A DNA stretch of 64,000 bases from Durusdinium trenchii. Its lineage: Eukaryota > Sar > Dinophyceae > Suessiales > Symbiodiniaceae. Each line of letters starts with the position of its first letter. The stretch's first letter is position 1. Both the position numbers and the translations under genes were made by a program. Of the stretch, positions 10,447 to 19,683 are shown piece after piece. Location: assembly GCA_963970005.1 (NCBI GenBank), contig CAXAMN010021751.1, positions 144,633-208,632 on the forward strand. Reading direction: 5' to 3'. A model generated the notes under the pieces. The model was not told the DNA's origin and made no database searches. It worked only from the letters and a program-made list of their open reading frames with translations.

Positions 10447-13400
10447 GTGCTTCATCGCCTGCACCACTTCGTCACTATTGCTTGCTTTCAATGGATAGCC
10501 CCATATCACACCAGTGAACCGATCTCGAATCACTAATACGTCCTTATCCGGCATGATCCCATCTCTCGCCATCTTTTGAGTGTTCATGAGATCGAAGGTG
10601 ATAAGGTCACCAAATGCCTTCAATTTCCGTTTGAAAGCTCCCTTGCTAGTCTTATAGTGCTTCATCTTTGCTCTCACACATGACTTGCAGTATGGGTTCT
10701 TGTATCGGTGCGTCATCAAGTGCAGTATGGATTTCGCCTCGTTCTTCAGCACTCCTGGTTTTGATAATCTAGCTTCCCCGTCAACCACGTCGACTTCCAA
10801 TAGTCCCTCTTCATCTTCACCAATGTCACTCTCCTCTCGTTCAGAATCCGCATCACCTCCACACTCGTCGCCTCCGGCATCTTCAGATTGACCATCGTGA
10901 TCACTGTCGAATCTCGGGTCTTCCCCGTCATATTCCTCTTCAGGAGAATACCTATCATCACCGTGTTCTTCTGGTTCTCCTTCGACGCCTGCAACAGCTG
11001 GATTGATATCAGATTCACCGTCTCGATCTCTCTGGTTATCTTTCTTCTTTCTCCTCCGTCTCCGTAGTTTCTTGGGCGGAGGTTCCTCCTGCGCGGGGAA
11101 TTGTTGCGTCTCCTGACCTGCTGTGGCCTCGTCTTCATGCCCCACACCTGACAGTATGCGATGAAGTATCGTAGCCAAGCCGTCTGGTCTTGGTAAACAT
11201 CTCCCGTCATCATCATTCACCTTAATGTAGGGTATGTTGTCATGCACCGATAGCGGAATCTTGTTCGCGTTCTGGTCGATGAGGTATGGCATGTGATTTG
11301 CCGGCCATATGAATGAATACCCTTGTTCCATGCACCGTTTCCCGATGGAGAAGACTGATGGTGTGCTCTCCAACACGTGTGCCTCGGACATCATGGGTAG
11401 TTCGTCCACATTGATGTCCACCATCTCTGATGTACTAGTTACACCATTTGCTGTCATGAAGCTCACGGATTTGGGTCCTTCCTTAGTGGTAAGGCCCATG
11501 GCGTTGACTTTCTCTCTTGAGATCAAGTCGTGTCCACATCCCGTATCCATGATGAAGCGTATCGGTGGTCCATCATACCTCTCCACAGCCATGAACATCA
11601 TGTCTCCTGGTATCGTGTAGTTGACAGAATCCTTCCTTACTACCTCGCTGGTGTTGAAGTCAGACAGGTCGACGTTCACCTCGATCCCTTCATCTTGAGT
11701 GGTTTGTATCCATGCCTTGGCAATGTGTTCAGCAGAGTATAGCTCCATCATCTTACCTTTGGCATGTGCTACTCGTGCAGCTATATTGTTCACTCTTAGG
11801 GCTCTCAACGATGAAATGAGCTCGGTATCCACCTTCTGCACTTCATCCTTCTTCTTCCTGAGGGGACGGGTATTTAGCTCGTTACCAGGATCGCAGGTAA
11901 ACGTGGTCACATTCGCCCGGTCATCGAATCTGACTTTAAAGCGAAGCGCCAGCTCACCTTGTTGTACGTTGGGAAGTGCGGGTTGCACGTCCTCGCCGTC
12001 ACTCTCGATGTCTCCGCAAAGCATGAAGGCCGGCGCAGCCGGTTTGGGCTTGGCTTTGCCTTTAGCCTCTTGTTTTGTAGCAGGAGCAGCGTGATGCTGA
12101 CGTCGACATTTGTCCCCGAACTTGCACGATCCTTTCTGCCAATTCCAGCAGACCTGATCCTTCATTGACTTAGGGCTAGTGCTCCTGCCACCAGGACTCT
12201 TTGATCTGTCACCCTTGAGGCTTTCTGGTTTCTTAGCAGAACTTTTGTGCTTCTCTTGGTGACTAAACTTGCATTTATCTCCTCTAGAACATCCGTTTTT
12301 CCCATGGAAGTGGAAGGCGCATCCTATCTTGGACGTATCTGCTGGAGTCGCTGACCTGCCACGATCCCCCTTTGGGCTCTTCGTGGTTGATCTTCCACGA
12401 TCCTGCTTCTTGTCCTTCTTGTTGTGGTCCTTCGGATTAGCCTGAGGAAGTACTGGAGCGGCGTCCTTCGGTGGATCGGCCTTGGTATTCTTGGGTTTCG
12501 CCTTAGGGTCCTTCTTCTCCGCCGCTGGTGTGGCTTTCACGAGGTTCCCAAAGGCTTTTTCCCTTTCTTTCTTGTTTGTGGTCTCGATTGATTTCCGTAT
12601 CCACTTCGCCATGATCTCTCGTAACTTCTGGTAGGTTTTATCCGGATCCTTATCCAGCATGTTGTCGTACACGGACAAATCTAACGCCATAACTTTGGAA
12701 TCCTTAATCTTATCCCAAAGCAGATTGCGGAGTGCTTTGTCAGGAAGCATGTCATCCGCATCCATACCTGATATGATCTCATCCCACTGTCCAAGGAATC
12801 TGGATAGTTGATTATCCCCAGGGAACTTTAGATCGAATAAGTGCTTGGATGCATACATCACATCAACGTTGTCGGCACTCCGGAAGCTATCGACGATCAA
12901 CGCTAACATTTCTCGTCCCTTGACCATTCCAGGGGTTGTGCCTCTCGCACGTCTCTGCATCATCTGCCTCACCTTCAGCTGTACGTCATGAGATCTTTCA
13001 CCTGCTGCGTGGATGATCGTATGCAGGGTGATACCTAGCTTAGCGTCTATGCTAGCGAATCTTGCTTCACCTGATGTCTCGAGCAGAAATGGGTCATATG
13101 GTGATCTGAAGGCATCCGAGAGCCACTGGATCCAATCTTCTTGCCTTTCATCGCCCGATGCCGTCACGACTGCCGCTACAACCTGGGATTTCCAAACCTC
13201 CAGGTCGTGTATCTTGGGCCATGCAGGGATGTTGATTTTCTCGTGTTCCTTCCGAGATATCTTGGAGCCACCCGAGCTAGAGGATGAGGCGGCACCATGT
13301 TCGGTTGCGGCTGCATTCTCTGCATTCAAGCGCTCCTCTTCGTACCTTCTCCGGTACTTATTCCTCTCATCTCTGAGCCGTGCTGCATGCGCTTCGAATT

Positions 13401-14751
13401 CCATCATGTCCTGCTGGTTCTGCATCATACCTTCGTAGTACTCCATTGCCTCTTTCTCCTCGGACCTTAATGACTTTTCTGTACGTCCAAGTTCCGCTCT
13501 AAGCTTGGTCATCATCTCGTTCTCCACATAGGGTTCTGATCCCATGTCTGGTGGTTTCAACTCCAGTGCGACCTTCAATTGTGCTTCACTTGCACTTGAT
13601 TCGATCAATTCTTCCTGAAGACGTTTCAGCATCCTCTCTTTACGTAGAATGTCCTCTTCCAACATGTTCACCTTGACCTCGGCTTTCTTGAGTTCGGCGT
13701 TGGATGGTTGAGACGGTCGACCGGATCCTTGAATCCTCGCCTGTGTCAACTCCTCGTTCGCCCTCTTCAATTGCTCCCTGATGGTCATGATGAAATTGTC
13801 CTGATTATAGGATCGGTTGTTGAGCTCCTCATTCTCTTCTGATAACCATTTGATCTTGCTTGCATACATTGCTTCCTTCATCTTCATCTCCTCAGCATAT
13901 TCGTGTTTGTTCCTGGCACTCTGCCTTTGTAGTCCAACTAACTCCTGTCTATACAGATCCCTAATGTTCTCAGCATCTGCGACTGCAGTCATGAGCTCGG
14001 TTACGGCTCGATCTCTTTCCGCCGATATAGCCTGGATCTCTTCCGTGCCGATGTTCACAACTTGACTAACCATCTCTGCGCTGTTGCGATCAGCGTACTC
14101 CCCTAACTGGGTGAGACGATCCCGCATTGCCACGCGATCAGTGTCAATCTGGTATTGTAAATCGTGTGCTGCTGAGAGCAAACAGTCTCTGGATTCCGTA
14201 AGTTGGGAGATTCTTCGTTGATTTCCATATCCTTCGACATAACATTCTTCGAGGTGTGCCATCACTACTTCGTGGACTTCGGTCTCGTGTTGTATAATCT
14301 GGTTCTGTCTCTGCTCACATTCGACCATCCATGCGTTTTGGTGGTTCAACATATGCACTTCGGCAAGTAGTTGTGCACACTTCGCATTGAGGTCTCCATC
14401 GGCCCGTGCTAGTTGTAGGTTGTCAGTGCTTGCCCTTGCTCCATCCCCAGCTTCGCTGTCCGACGGCACTGGTACAGTTGACCCATCCTCCAATGCTAGC
14501 ACTCTCACAGCTCCGGTGTCAGTCCTCCTCCTTGTCTCCCTAGGGCTACGGCCTGACCTTGGTGTCCCCCCCGGTGGTGTCGATTGCGCTGACGGGGAAC
14601 GACTTCGTGCTCTACCTGTCGCACCTTCTCTCACCACTGTCAGAGTCTCCGCTTCGATCGTACCTGGACTAGAGTTGTGGGATGCACTCACCCGATCTGC
14701 GGCCGCAGCAGCTGCTCCAAAAGATGCAGTGCTGGCGTCGGATTGGTCCAT
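10444..14751 (-). CDS. Gag-protease-integrase N-terminal part of the giant copia element
   Basis: The ORF has 1,435 codons, and the ATG at 14751 follows a short leader. In order: a Ser/Ala/Thr-rich N-terminus; a long charged, heptad-like region of about residues 120-490, probably coiled coil; a Gag-like helical region about 515-740 (INIPAWPKIHDLEVWKSQVV); and a Lys/Pro linker. Two CCCH fingers follow, CX8CX5CX3H near 810 and CX7CX5CX3H near 867. A retroviral-type aspartic protease centres on FIMDTGCGHDLIS near 1063. After a basic/acidic stretch comes a zinc-binding HX3HX6CX2C pre-integrase motif (HLMTHRYKNPYCKSC) and the first integrase Asp (GDLITFDLMN). CCCH fingers are unusual for a nucleocapsid, where a CCHC knuckle is expected; here the CCHC knuckle is at the other end of the polyprotein. 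Confidence 0.85.
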   Translation of the reverse strand: MDQSDASTASFGAAAAAADRVSASHNSSPGTIEAETLTVVREGATGRARSRSPSAQSTPPGGTPRSGRSPRETRRRTDTGAVRVLALEDGSTVPVPSDSEAGDGARASTDNLQLARADGDLNAKCAQLLAEVHMLNHQNAWMVECEQRQNQIIQHETEVHEVVMAHLEECYVEGYGNQRRISQLTESRDCLLSAAHDLQYQIDTDRVAMRDRLTQLGEYADRNSAEMVSQVVNIGTEEIQAISAERDRAVTELMTAVADAENIRDLYRQELVGLQRQSARNKHEYAEEMKMKEAMYASKIKWLSEENEELNNRSYNQDNFIMTIREQLKRANEELTQARIQGSGRPSQPSNAELKKAEVKVNMLEEDILRKERMLKRLQEELIESSASEAQLKVALELKPPDMGSEPYVENEMMTKLRAELGRTEKSLRSEEKEAMEYYEGMMQNQQDMMEFEAHAARLRDERNKYRRRYEEERLNAENAAATEHGAASSSSSGGSKISRKEHEKINIPAWPKIHDLEVWKSQVVAAVVTASGDERQEDWIQWLSDAFRSPYDPFLLETSGEARFASIDAKLGITLHTIIHAAGERSHDVQLKVRQMMQRRARGTTPGMVKGREMLALIVDSFRSADNVDVMYASKHLFDLKFPGDNQLSRFLGQWDEIISGMDADDMLPDKALRNLLWDKIKDSKVMALDLSVYDNMLDKDPDKTYQKLREIMAKWIRKSIETTNKKEREKAFGNLVKATPAAEKKDPKAKPKNTKADPPKDAAPVLPQANPKDHNKKDKKQDRGRSTTKSPKGDRGRSATPADTSKIGCAFHFHGKNGCSRGDKCKFSHQEKHKSSAKKPESLKGDRSKSPGGRSTSPKSMKDQVCWNWQKGSCKFGDKCRRQHHAAPATKQEAKGKAKPKPAAPAFMLCGDIESDGEDVQPALPNVQQGELALRFKVRFDDRANVTTFTCDPGNELNTRPLRKKKDEVQKVDTELISSLRALRVNNIAARVAHAKGKMMELYSAEHIAKAWIQTTQDEGIEVNVDLSDFNTSEVVRKDSVNYTIPGDMMFMAVERYDGPPIRFIMDTGCGHDLISREKVNAMGLTTKEGPKSVSFMTANGVTSTSEMVDINVDELPMMSEAHVLESTPSVFSIGKRCMEQGYSFIWPANHMPYLIDQNANKIPLSVHDNIPYIKVNDDDGRCLPRPDGLATILHRILSGVGHEDEATAGQETQQFPAQEEPPPKKLRRRRRKKKDNQRDRDGESDINPAVAGVEGEPEEHGDDRYSPEEEYDGEDPRFDSDHDGQSEDAGGDECGGDADSEREESDIGEDEEGLLEVDVVDGEARLSKPGVLKNEAKSILHLMTHRYKNPYCKSCVRAKMKHYKTSKGAFKRKLKAFGDLITFDLMNTQKMARDGIMPDKDVLVIRDRFTGVIWGYPLKASNSDEVVQAMKH

Positions 14752-14954
14752 CTTCAGTGACTGAGAGTAACTGATCTATCCGATGCGTGTGCGTTTAGAT
14801 GGTGTTGTGTAAGGCCGCAGCACGTACCCAGCTCAAAGGAGTCTGGATACGGCTGATAACCTGCGAACGGATGGAAAGTGTGCCCTGGCCCCGTTCTAGC
14901 CCTTAGTTCAACATGAAGCACGCGCGCTAAAGCTCCTTTTTCCCTGGTTGGGCA

Positions 14955-14967
14955 CTTGAGCCAAAAT
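14955..14967 (-). promoter_or_regulatory. Partial match to dinoflagellate spliced leader (DinoSL relic)
   Basis: On the minus strand the 13 bases ATTTTGGCTCAAG are identical to the 3' end of the 22-nt dinoflagellate spliced leader (known consensus ending TTTTGGCTCAAG). The match lies 204 bases upstream of the ORF1 start codon in the right orientation. The preceding bases match only loosely (a GCCAT a few bases upstream). Relic leaders are known in dinoflagellate genes that were retroposed from trans-spliced mRNA. In this window I noticed no other copy. A chance match of this length anywhere in 64 kb on both strands is unlikely but possible. Confidence 0.5.
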
Positions 14968-16320
14968 TATATGGCATGTACCTGTATAGCAACTATACTG
15001 AGACCTCATCCCTATTGACATAGGATGTCTAACTGCACACATGAATTGTACGATGCGACATGATGCGACACGACGTGGGAAAAGGGTGCTGATATGTTGA
15101 TCGACAATGTGTTTCCCACCCCAACAAAACAGTTTCCCAAGCTTTGCCGTGACATTTCCAACCCGCAACCCAGTCCAGGCTATGTGTTGGACCCTGCCCA
15201 GGCCCAATTTTGCAGAGGGCGTGTTGGGTCAAGCCAGGGGTGCCATAATTCCATCGAAAATAGCCAGGCATTATCACGGCTTCGACCAACTGGGCGAGTG
15301 CAAGTTTCCAATTTAACCGCCTAGAATCCAAACAACCTACATACATCAAGCTGTCGTTGGCGCACAAGCACAGCAAGCCAAGTTGGAATGGTGTGGCTTT
15401 GTGTGGCCCCGCCCAACTTTCTCCACATGTTTCAACAACACCAACCATCAACTGCACAACTGCGATCACCTGCCCACTGTTCGCTAAACGTCCCGCAGAA
15501 TGGGAAACCACTTGGCACAAGCAAATGGCCAACCCATCATCAGCAAACGGCGTTGGCACATCAGTGCTTTATGCTTCTCAAGCGGTGCAACATCAACATG
15601 ACTGGTGGCCACAATGCATCAAGATCTGGTGCCCATGAAACTTATCTCAAAATGTTTCATTCATCTTAAGCGTAGACTCTCTCACTCATGATCACGCATG
15701 ACAACGGCACCGCTTCATCAATATGGACCATTGTTCGGGTAACATGGAGCTCAATGAATGCAATGTCCCTCTGCCGGCCCTGCCATGCCCTGCCGGCCCT
15801 GCCGCGGGTCCAGCGTGTGTAGCAACTTGCGATTCGATGATAGTGCAGTGTCAAAATCAATAACGGTTTCCTTCATACAACTCTCCCAATTTCCATCGGT
15901 CAGTCAGTGTGTTCCAAGGGAGGAGTGTCGCAAAAGGCCTGGGTGGTAGAGAAGTTTTAGCTTAATGGTTGCAAGACCAGGCTCTGCGTGGAAGCAAGTC
16001 AAGCCCCGGGTCTTTGCGAGAGTCCAGTATATAATCTTCATGATAATCGATGGAAATGCGTCTGGACAAAAACTCGTCCTTTCAACAGCTCCGCTCAGTT
16101 TCAACAACCTGGTGGAAACAGAATACTCGACACATCACTGGTTTCACCACTCCACCTACCGCGAAATGAGAACAACAACTAAATGGCACAACAAACACCC
16201 TACTGAAACTGTGATGTGCATCAGAAATCGAGAAACAACCAACAAACCATCAACAAACCATCCAGGAGACCATCAACAAACATAACAAAACCCCTAACTC
16301 GTGTCGACATGCGTCGACTC
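14968..16320. other. Flank of retroelement; no supported gene
   Basis: This is where the upstream LTR and boundary of the minus-strand element should lie, but with only one copy in view the ends cannot be set. Overlapping short frames on both strands look like chance. A GCC/GGC-rich patch of repeated TGCCGGCCC-like units lies near 15770-15810. A weak tRNA-like stretch near 15955-16015 is listed among the rejected items. Confidence 0.4.
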
Positions 16321-16329
16321 GGCTTGGTT

Positions 16330-16420
16330 TCAAGCCTCCATGAAGGCCTCGGGGCGTGGGGGGTTGATCCAATCGAAACCTCCGCCGTTGGGCATCGGAC
16401 CGGCCGAGGACCGGCTGCAC
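16330..16420 (-). CDS. Possible C-terminal exon, unrecognised
   Basis: One minus-strand frame reads AGPMPNGGGFDWINPPRPEA then FMEA and a TGA at 16330-16332. Composition is GC-rich and protein-like, unlike the surrounding AT-richer DNA. No family is recognised and the upstream exon boundary is not clear. It could be the last exon of a minus-strand gene whose other pieces are the exon-like stretches at 17.1-18.2 kb. Confidence 0.3.
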
Positions 16421-17068
16421 GGTGCCCCCGCGGGGCCGCGGAGCGAGCCTCGGGCGGCACCGGTGTTCCAAACGAGCCAAAGGAGTAGGGTAAGAGCGAA
16501 CGAATAGGATACGCTGGCGTGAAGCAACACGTATATCAATCATCATATATCATATTATATCATATGCCCCCAAAACAGGACTGCCATAGGACTGCCGAGA
16601 CAAGGCCAGTGGTTTGGGGTCCCTTGAATTCAGGGGACGAACATGGGGCACATATGCCAGTCCCATCGGTCGAGTCTATGGTAGAACAACAAGAAGTCAA
16701 CAAAAAAACACCGGATGGAATTAGGGTGATGGACATGTGACATGTGGAATTCAGGTCTTAAATTAGGTTAGTATGGTGGCTCTAGCTGGGCTTGATGAAT
16801 AGGGGGAGGTTACTGAATCCTGTGTCAGCATTAGCCAACCAACCAACCCAACCAAGTCTTCGGGCATTTGACTCTTGAGGTCCGTTGAGTCCCTTTGATC
16901 AAAGCAACTTTGCACGTCTGACTCAAGCGAGGTTACATGCTCGCGCTCGCGGGGGTGAACATAGTGGGAGGCCTTGATCCCTATCACTGGCATCGCTGGT
17001 TTCGGCCCTGACACATGTTTCACTGGCATCACTCGTGGTGATGAACAAACACGGGCGAGGTCGCCAAG

Positions 17069-17411
17069 TCATTCATGCGGCTGCCAGGTGTTCCAAGGAA
17101 TCAGCTCTTGCCAGTAGTTGTCGGAAGTGAACTCTATGTGACGTGAAGATCGTGAGGGGGGGACGGCTATACCCCTCGAAATAGCAACAAAAGACACTCG
17201 GTGTGTGAGAACCGGGCAGTCCGCCCAAAAGTACTGGGCCTCCTGCCGGCCACTTCCGGCACCAAATCCACGCCAGCTGATCCGCTGCCAGGGCACTCGT
17301 TGAAGAAAGCAGCGTGCACGTTTGCGCCTCCTCGCGCTCGAACGGCTGGGCGTTGCGGAGGATCTGCTGCAGGTGCTCTTCGAAGCTGCCCAGCGGGGTC
17401 AAACACCTCCG
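17069..17411 (-). CDS. Possible terminal exons, unrecognised
   Basis: Two exon-like pieces lie on the minus strand. The first (about 17411-17330) reads LTPLGSFEEHLQQILRNAQP then FEREE, preceded by a plausible AG|G acceptor and followed by a GC donor. The second (about 17132-17069) reads SDNYWQELIPWNTWQPHE and ends in TGA at 17069-17071, after an AG acceptor. Both are better coding candidates than the alternative frames. Product unknown; whether they join each other or the piece at 16.33-16.42 kb cannot be decided by eye. Confidence 0.35.
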
Positions 17412-17949
17412 GTGGCTCGAGGCCGCGGCGAGATGGGACTGCCAAATGGGCGCAAGAAGTTAGGGCGCTCCACGGCGCGTTTGGAGGGAAGAGGTGGGAA
17501 GTCGCGAATGGGGAGAAGGGGGGACTTCAATGAAAGTTTGTTGGGAAGTCGGCACGCGGGAACCTTCAGATCTTTCAGTGAGTTAGTGTCATAAGTCACA
17601 AGGCGGTCGAAATTCCATTTAAAAAGGTCCATGCACCTTACCCGATTGACAGAACGCCGTGCGCAGTGCCGGGCCCGGTGCAGCAGGGCGTCAAACGTTG
17701 GGAGAACAAGTTTTGCAACGCCACCTGGGCGGTCGAACGTGCATGGCCGGGTGCATGGCCCTGTGCTGCAAGGCACGCGTGGAAACAAGAATCAACATAG
17801 TAAAGTAACATAGAAATGGTCACATTCCCCAACAAATTCTACAAGTAAAAGCAAGCTTCACATGATTGATGCTCTCCATCCATGTAGCACCTATGTTTAC
17901 CATACAAACCAAAACGCCAACTATACACGATGTCTTTCCCCGTCTATCG

Positions 17950-18250
17950 AAAAGAACAGAAAAACATGCCGCACCACCGCCCTCACCGAACGGAACGGTA
18001 ACCGCGTTCTCGAACGCGCGGCTCGTGCGTCTGTGGTCGGTGTCCAACGAGCTCTGGACTAATGGAGGATCCTCAAAGACCTCCACTCCAGCGGCCTTGG
18101 GACGGACGACACGGCGCCTCCGCCTCCTCCGCCTCCATACCCCCAGCCCATCCACGTGGGACGCGCGAGTCTGAGATCCGGGGGAAGGAGAGGCCCTTGG
18201 GCACGTTCCCATAGGGGGTGTGGAGCCCAAAATGTGGTGAAACACATGGT
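17950..18250 (-). CDS. Possible exon(s), unrecognised
   Basis: Minus-strand reading includes HTPYGNVPKGLSFPRISDSR in one frame and VFEDPPLVQSSLDTDHRR then TSRAFENAVTVPFGEGGG in another. The two meet near a glycine/arginine-rich GGAGG stretch at 18115-18140, where an intron or a frameshift would be needed. Codon use is GC-rich. This could be upstream coding sequence of the pieces at 17.1-17.4 kb. No family is recognised. Confidence 0.25.
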
Positions 18251-18259
18251 CCGGATGCT

Positions 18260-19683
18260 AAGCTCCAAGCCGGCCTGACTGAAGCTCGCCTTGAAGCTAC
18301 CCCCCCCAAGTCCTACAAGTAGTTGAAGGACTTGGAGAATCTGCACGCCACCCTCACAAACATTGAAGTCAAGAAACTGCCCAAGCACGGAGAAAAAACA
18401 ACAGGTGGGGGTAGTATAAAGACACCGCATCAATTGCAATGTCCCGAAGTCGTGTTATTGTTTTCTTTACTCTTGTCGATTTTCTCAGACGGTGGGCTCT
18501 CTGTACTAATAATGTGACTTTTCCAGGTTTCTGTCAATGTGAAAGCATCCTTGGCCGAAAGTCAACAAATGTAATATTATCCTTTCATTACCTTTCATGT
18601 TGCATTAATTTCCTCTCATGTTGCGTTCATGTTCCTGTCATGTTGCCTTCATGTTCTTATGGGGGGGGCCCTTGGAGACCCCCCCCCGTGCAGACCCCTT
18701 GGATTATTTTTGGAATTAATCTGGCGTGGTGGCACATCGATTTCAATAAATAATCCTGAATTCACTCACATGCAGAATATTTAAGGTTTGGTTGTTATTC
18801 CACTATGGTTGGACATGAAAGCAATAAATAATCCTAAGACAATTGGGTTCATAGACCGTCCAAGGAAAAAAGACATATATCAGACATCAAAAATCTACAC
18901 GCAGCGCTGCTCAAGCTTTGTTCCTGCAAGATCCATGGTATGTTGTGAAATGTAGTGAAGACCTCACCGCAATGCACCGCACGTCTGTGCTCAACGGGTG
19001 CTGTGCCGCAGTGTTCAGTCCTCAAGACCCCCTAATCATGCCTAAGCTACTGAAATGCACAATGGATTGGTCCAAGCCATTGGCGATGGTTCCAGCAAAT
19101 AAAACAAAACGTCCAAGCTCATTCCACTACCAAACAAAACTATACAAAACTCCTGAGTGGCACAGTTCATCACAGCTCATCACCGCTCTATGGCCCAGAG
19201 AAGCACAAATTATAGCAATTGCAATTGCAATTCTGCGGACATCTACGGAGAATCAGCACATTCCCTCCACTGGTGCTTCAGATTCTCTAAAGACTTTGAT
19301 CAACCATCTACGAAACTTGGCCGCGTCGTCTCCTGGTTGAGGAGAGACAGCTCGAAGCTCCTTGAGAACCAGGAGACCGTACCTGAAGACCAAGAACAAA
19401 CAAAATTTAAAAAACACCAAAAAGATATTTCAAAACAAATATGACGTAAAACAAAATATAAAAAATATAAAGTCTTGGTATAGTACAAAATATTCTGACA
19501 GTATGGTGGAACTCACTAACCCCAGGAATATATATGGAAACATTTTCCAACATATGTCACATGTCACCAAAAAATGTGCTCAATATTTCAAAGGTGTATT
19601 GGATGTCATTGACGTCAAGAATATTTAGGTAGCATTAGGTAGCAATACCGACGCAAACAACAAAAATTCACAAAATACCACAA
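18260..19683. other. Intergenic, AT-rich, no supported gene
   Basis: The stretch holds CATGTT-rich low-complexity sequence (18580-18660), a G7...C8 self-complementary patch (18661-18688), and several degraded copies of the ATTCC/GGAAT inverted-repeat family near 19500-19630. A block near 18580-18640 resembles one near 34225-34275 (CTTTCATT then TTGCATT then ATTTCCTCTCA), so both may be pieces of one dispersed repeat. No coding signal convinced me. Confidence 0.4.

Larger units (their letters stand above)
1..14970 (-). mobile_element. Giant copia-like LTR-type retroelement, incomplete at window edge
   Basis: Gag, aspartic protease, integrase, reverse transcriptase and RNase H are read in that order on the minus strand. 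Integrase before RT is the Ty1/copia order. Coding runs about 14.7 kb and leaves the window at base 1, compared with about 4-5 kb for an ordinary copia element. The excess lies in a coiled-coil N-terminal extension of ORF1 and about 2,270 residues after RNase H. Three breaks were seen: an in-frame TAG at 10444-10446, a frameshift near 10160-10190 and another just before 173. Neither LTR could be tested, because the downstream one would lie outside the window and no second copy of the upstream flank is present here. A partial spliced-leader match lies about 200 bases upstream of ORF1. The copy is probably inactive but decayed only lightly. Confidence 0.85.

Noticed and set aside
15029..15559. 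Minus-strand frame of 176 codons with a Met start
   Set aside because: It overlaps equally open plus-strand frames, has no recognisable motif, and lies where an LTR would be expected.
15955..16020. tRNA-like stretch with TAGCTTAATGG (box A-like) and GTCAAGCCCC (box B-like)
   Set aside because: Arms do not pair and no acceptor stem can be drawn; the resemblance is weaker than at 46055.
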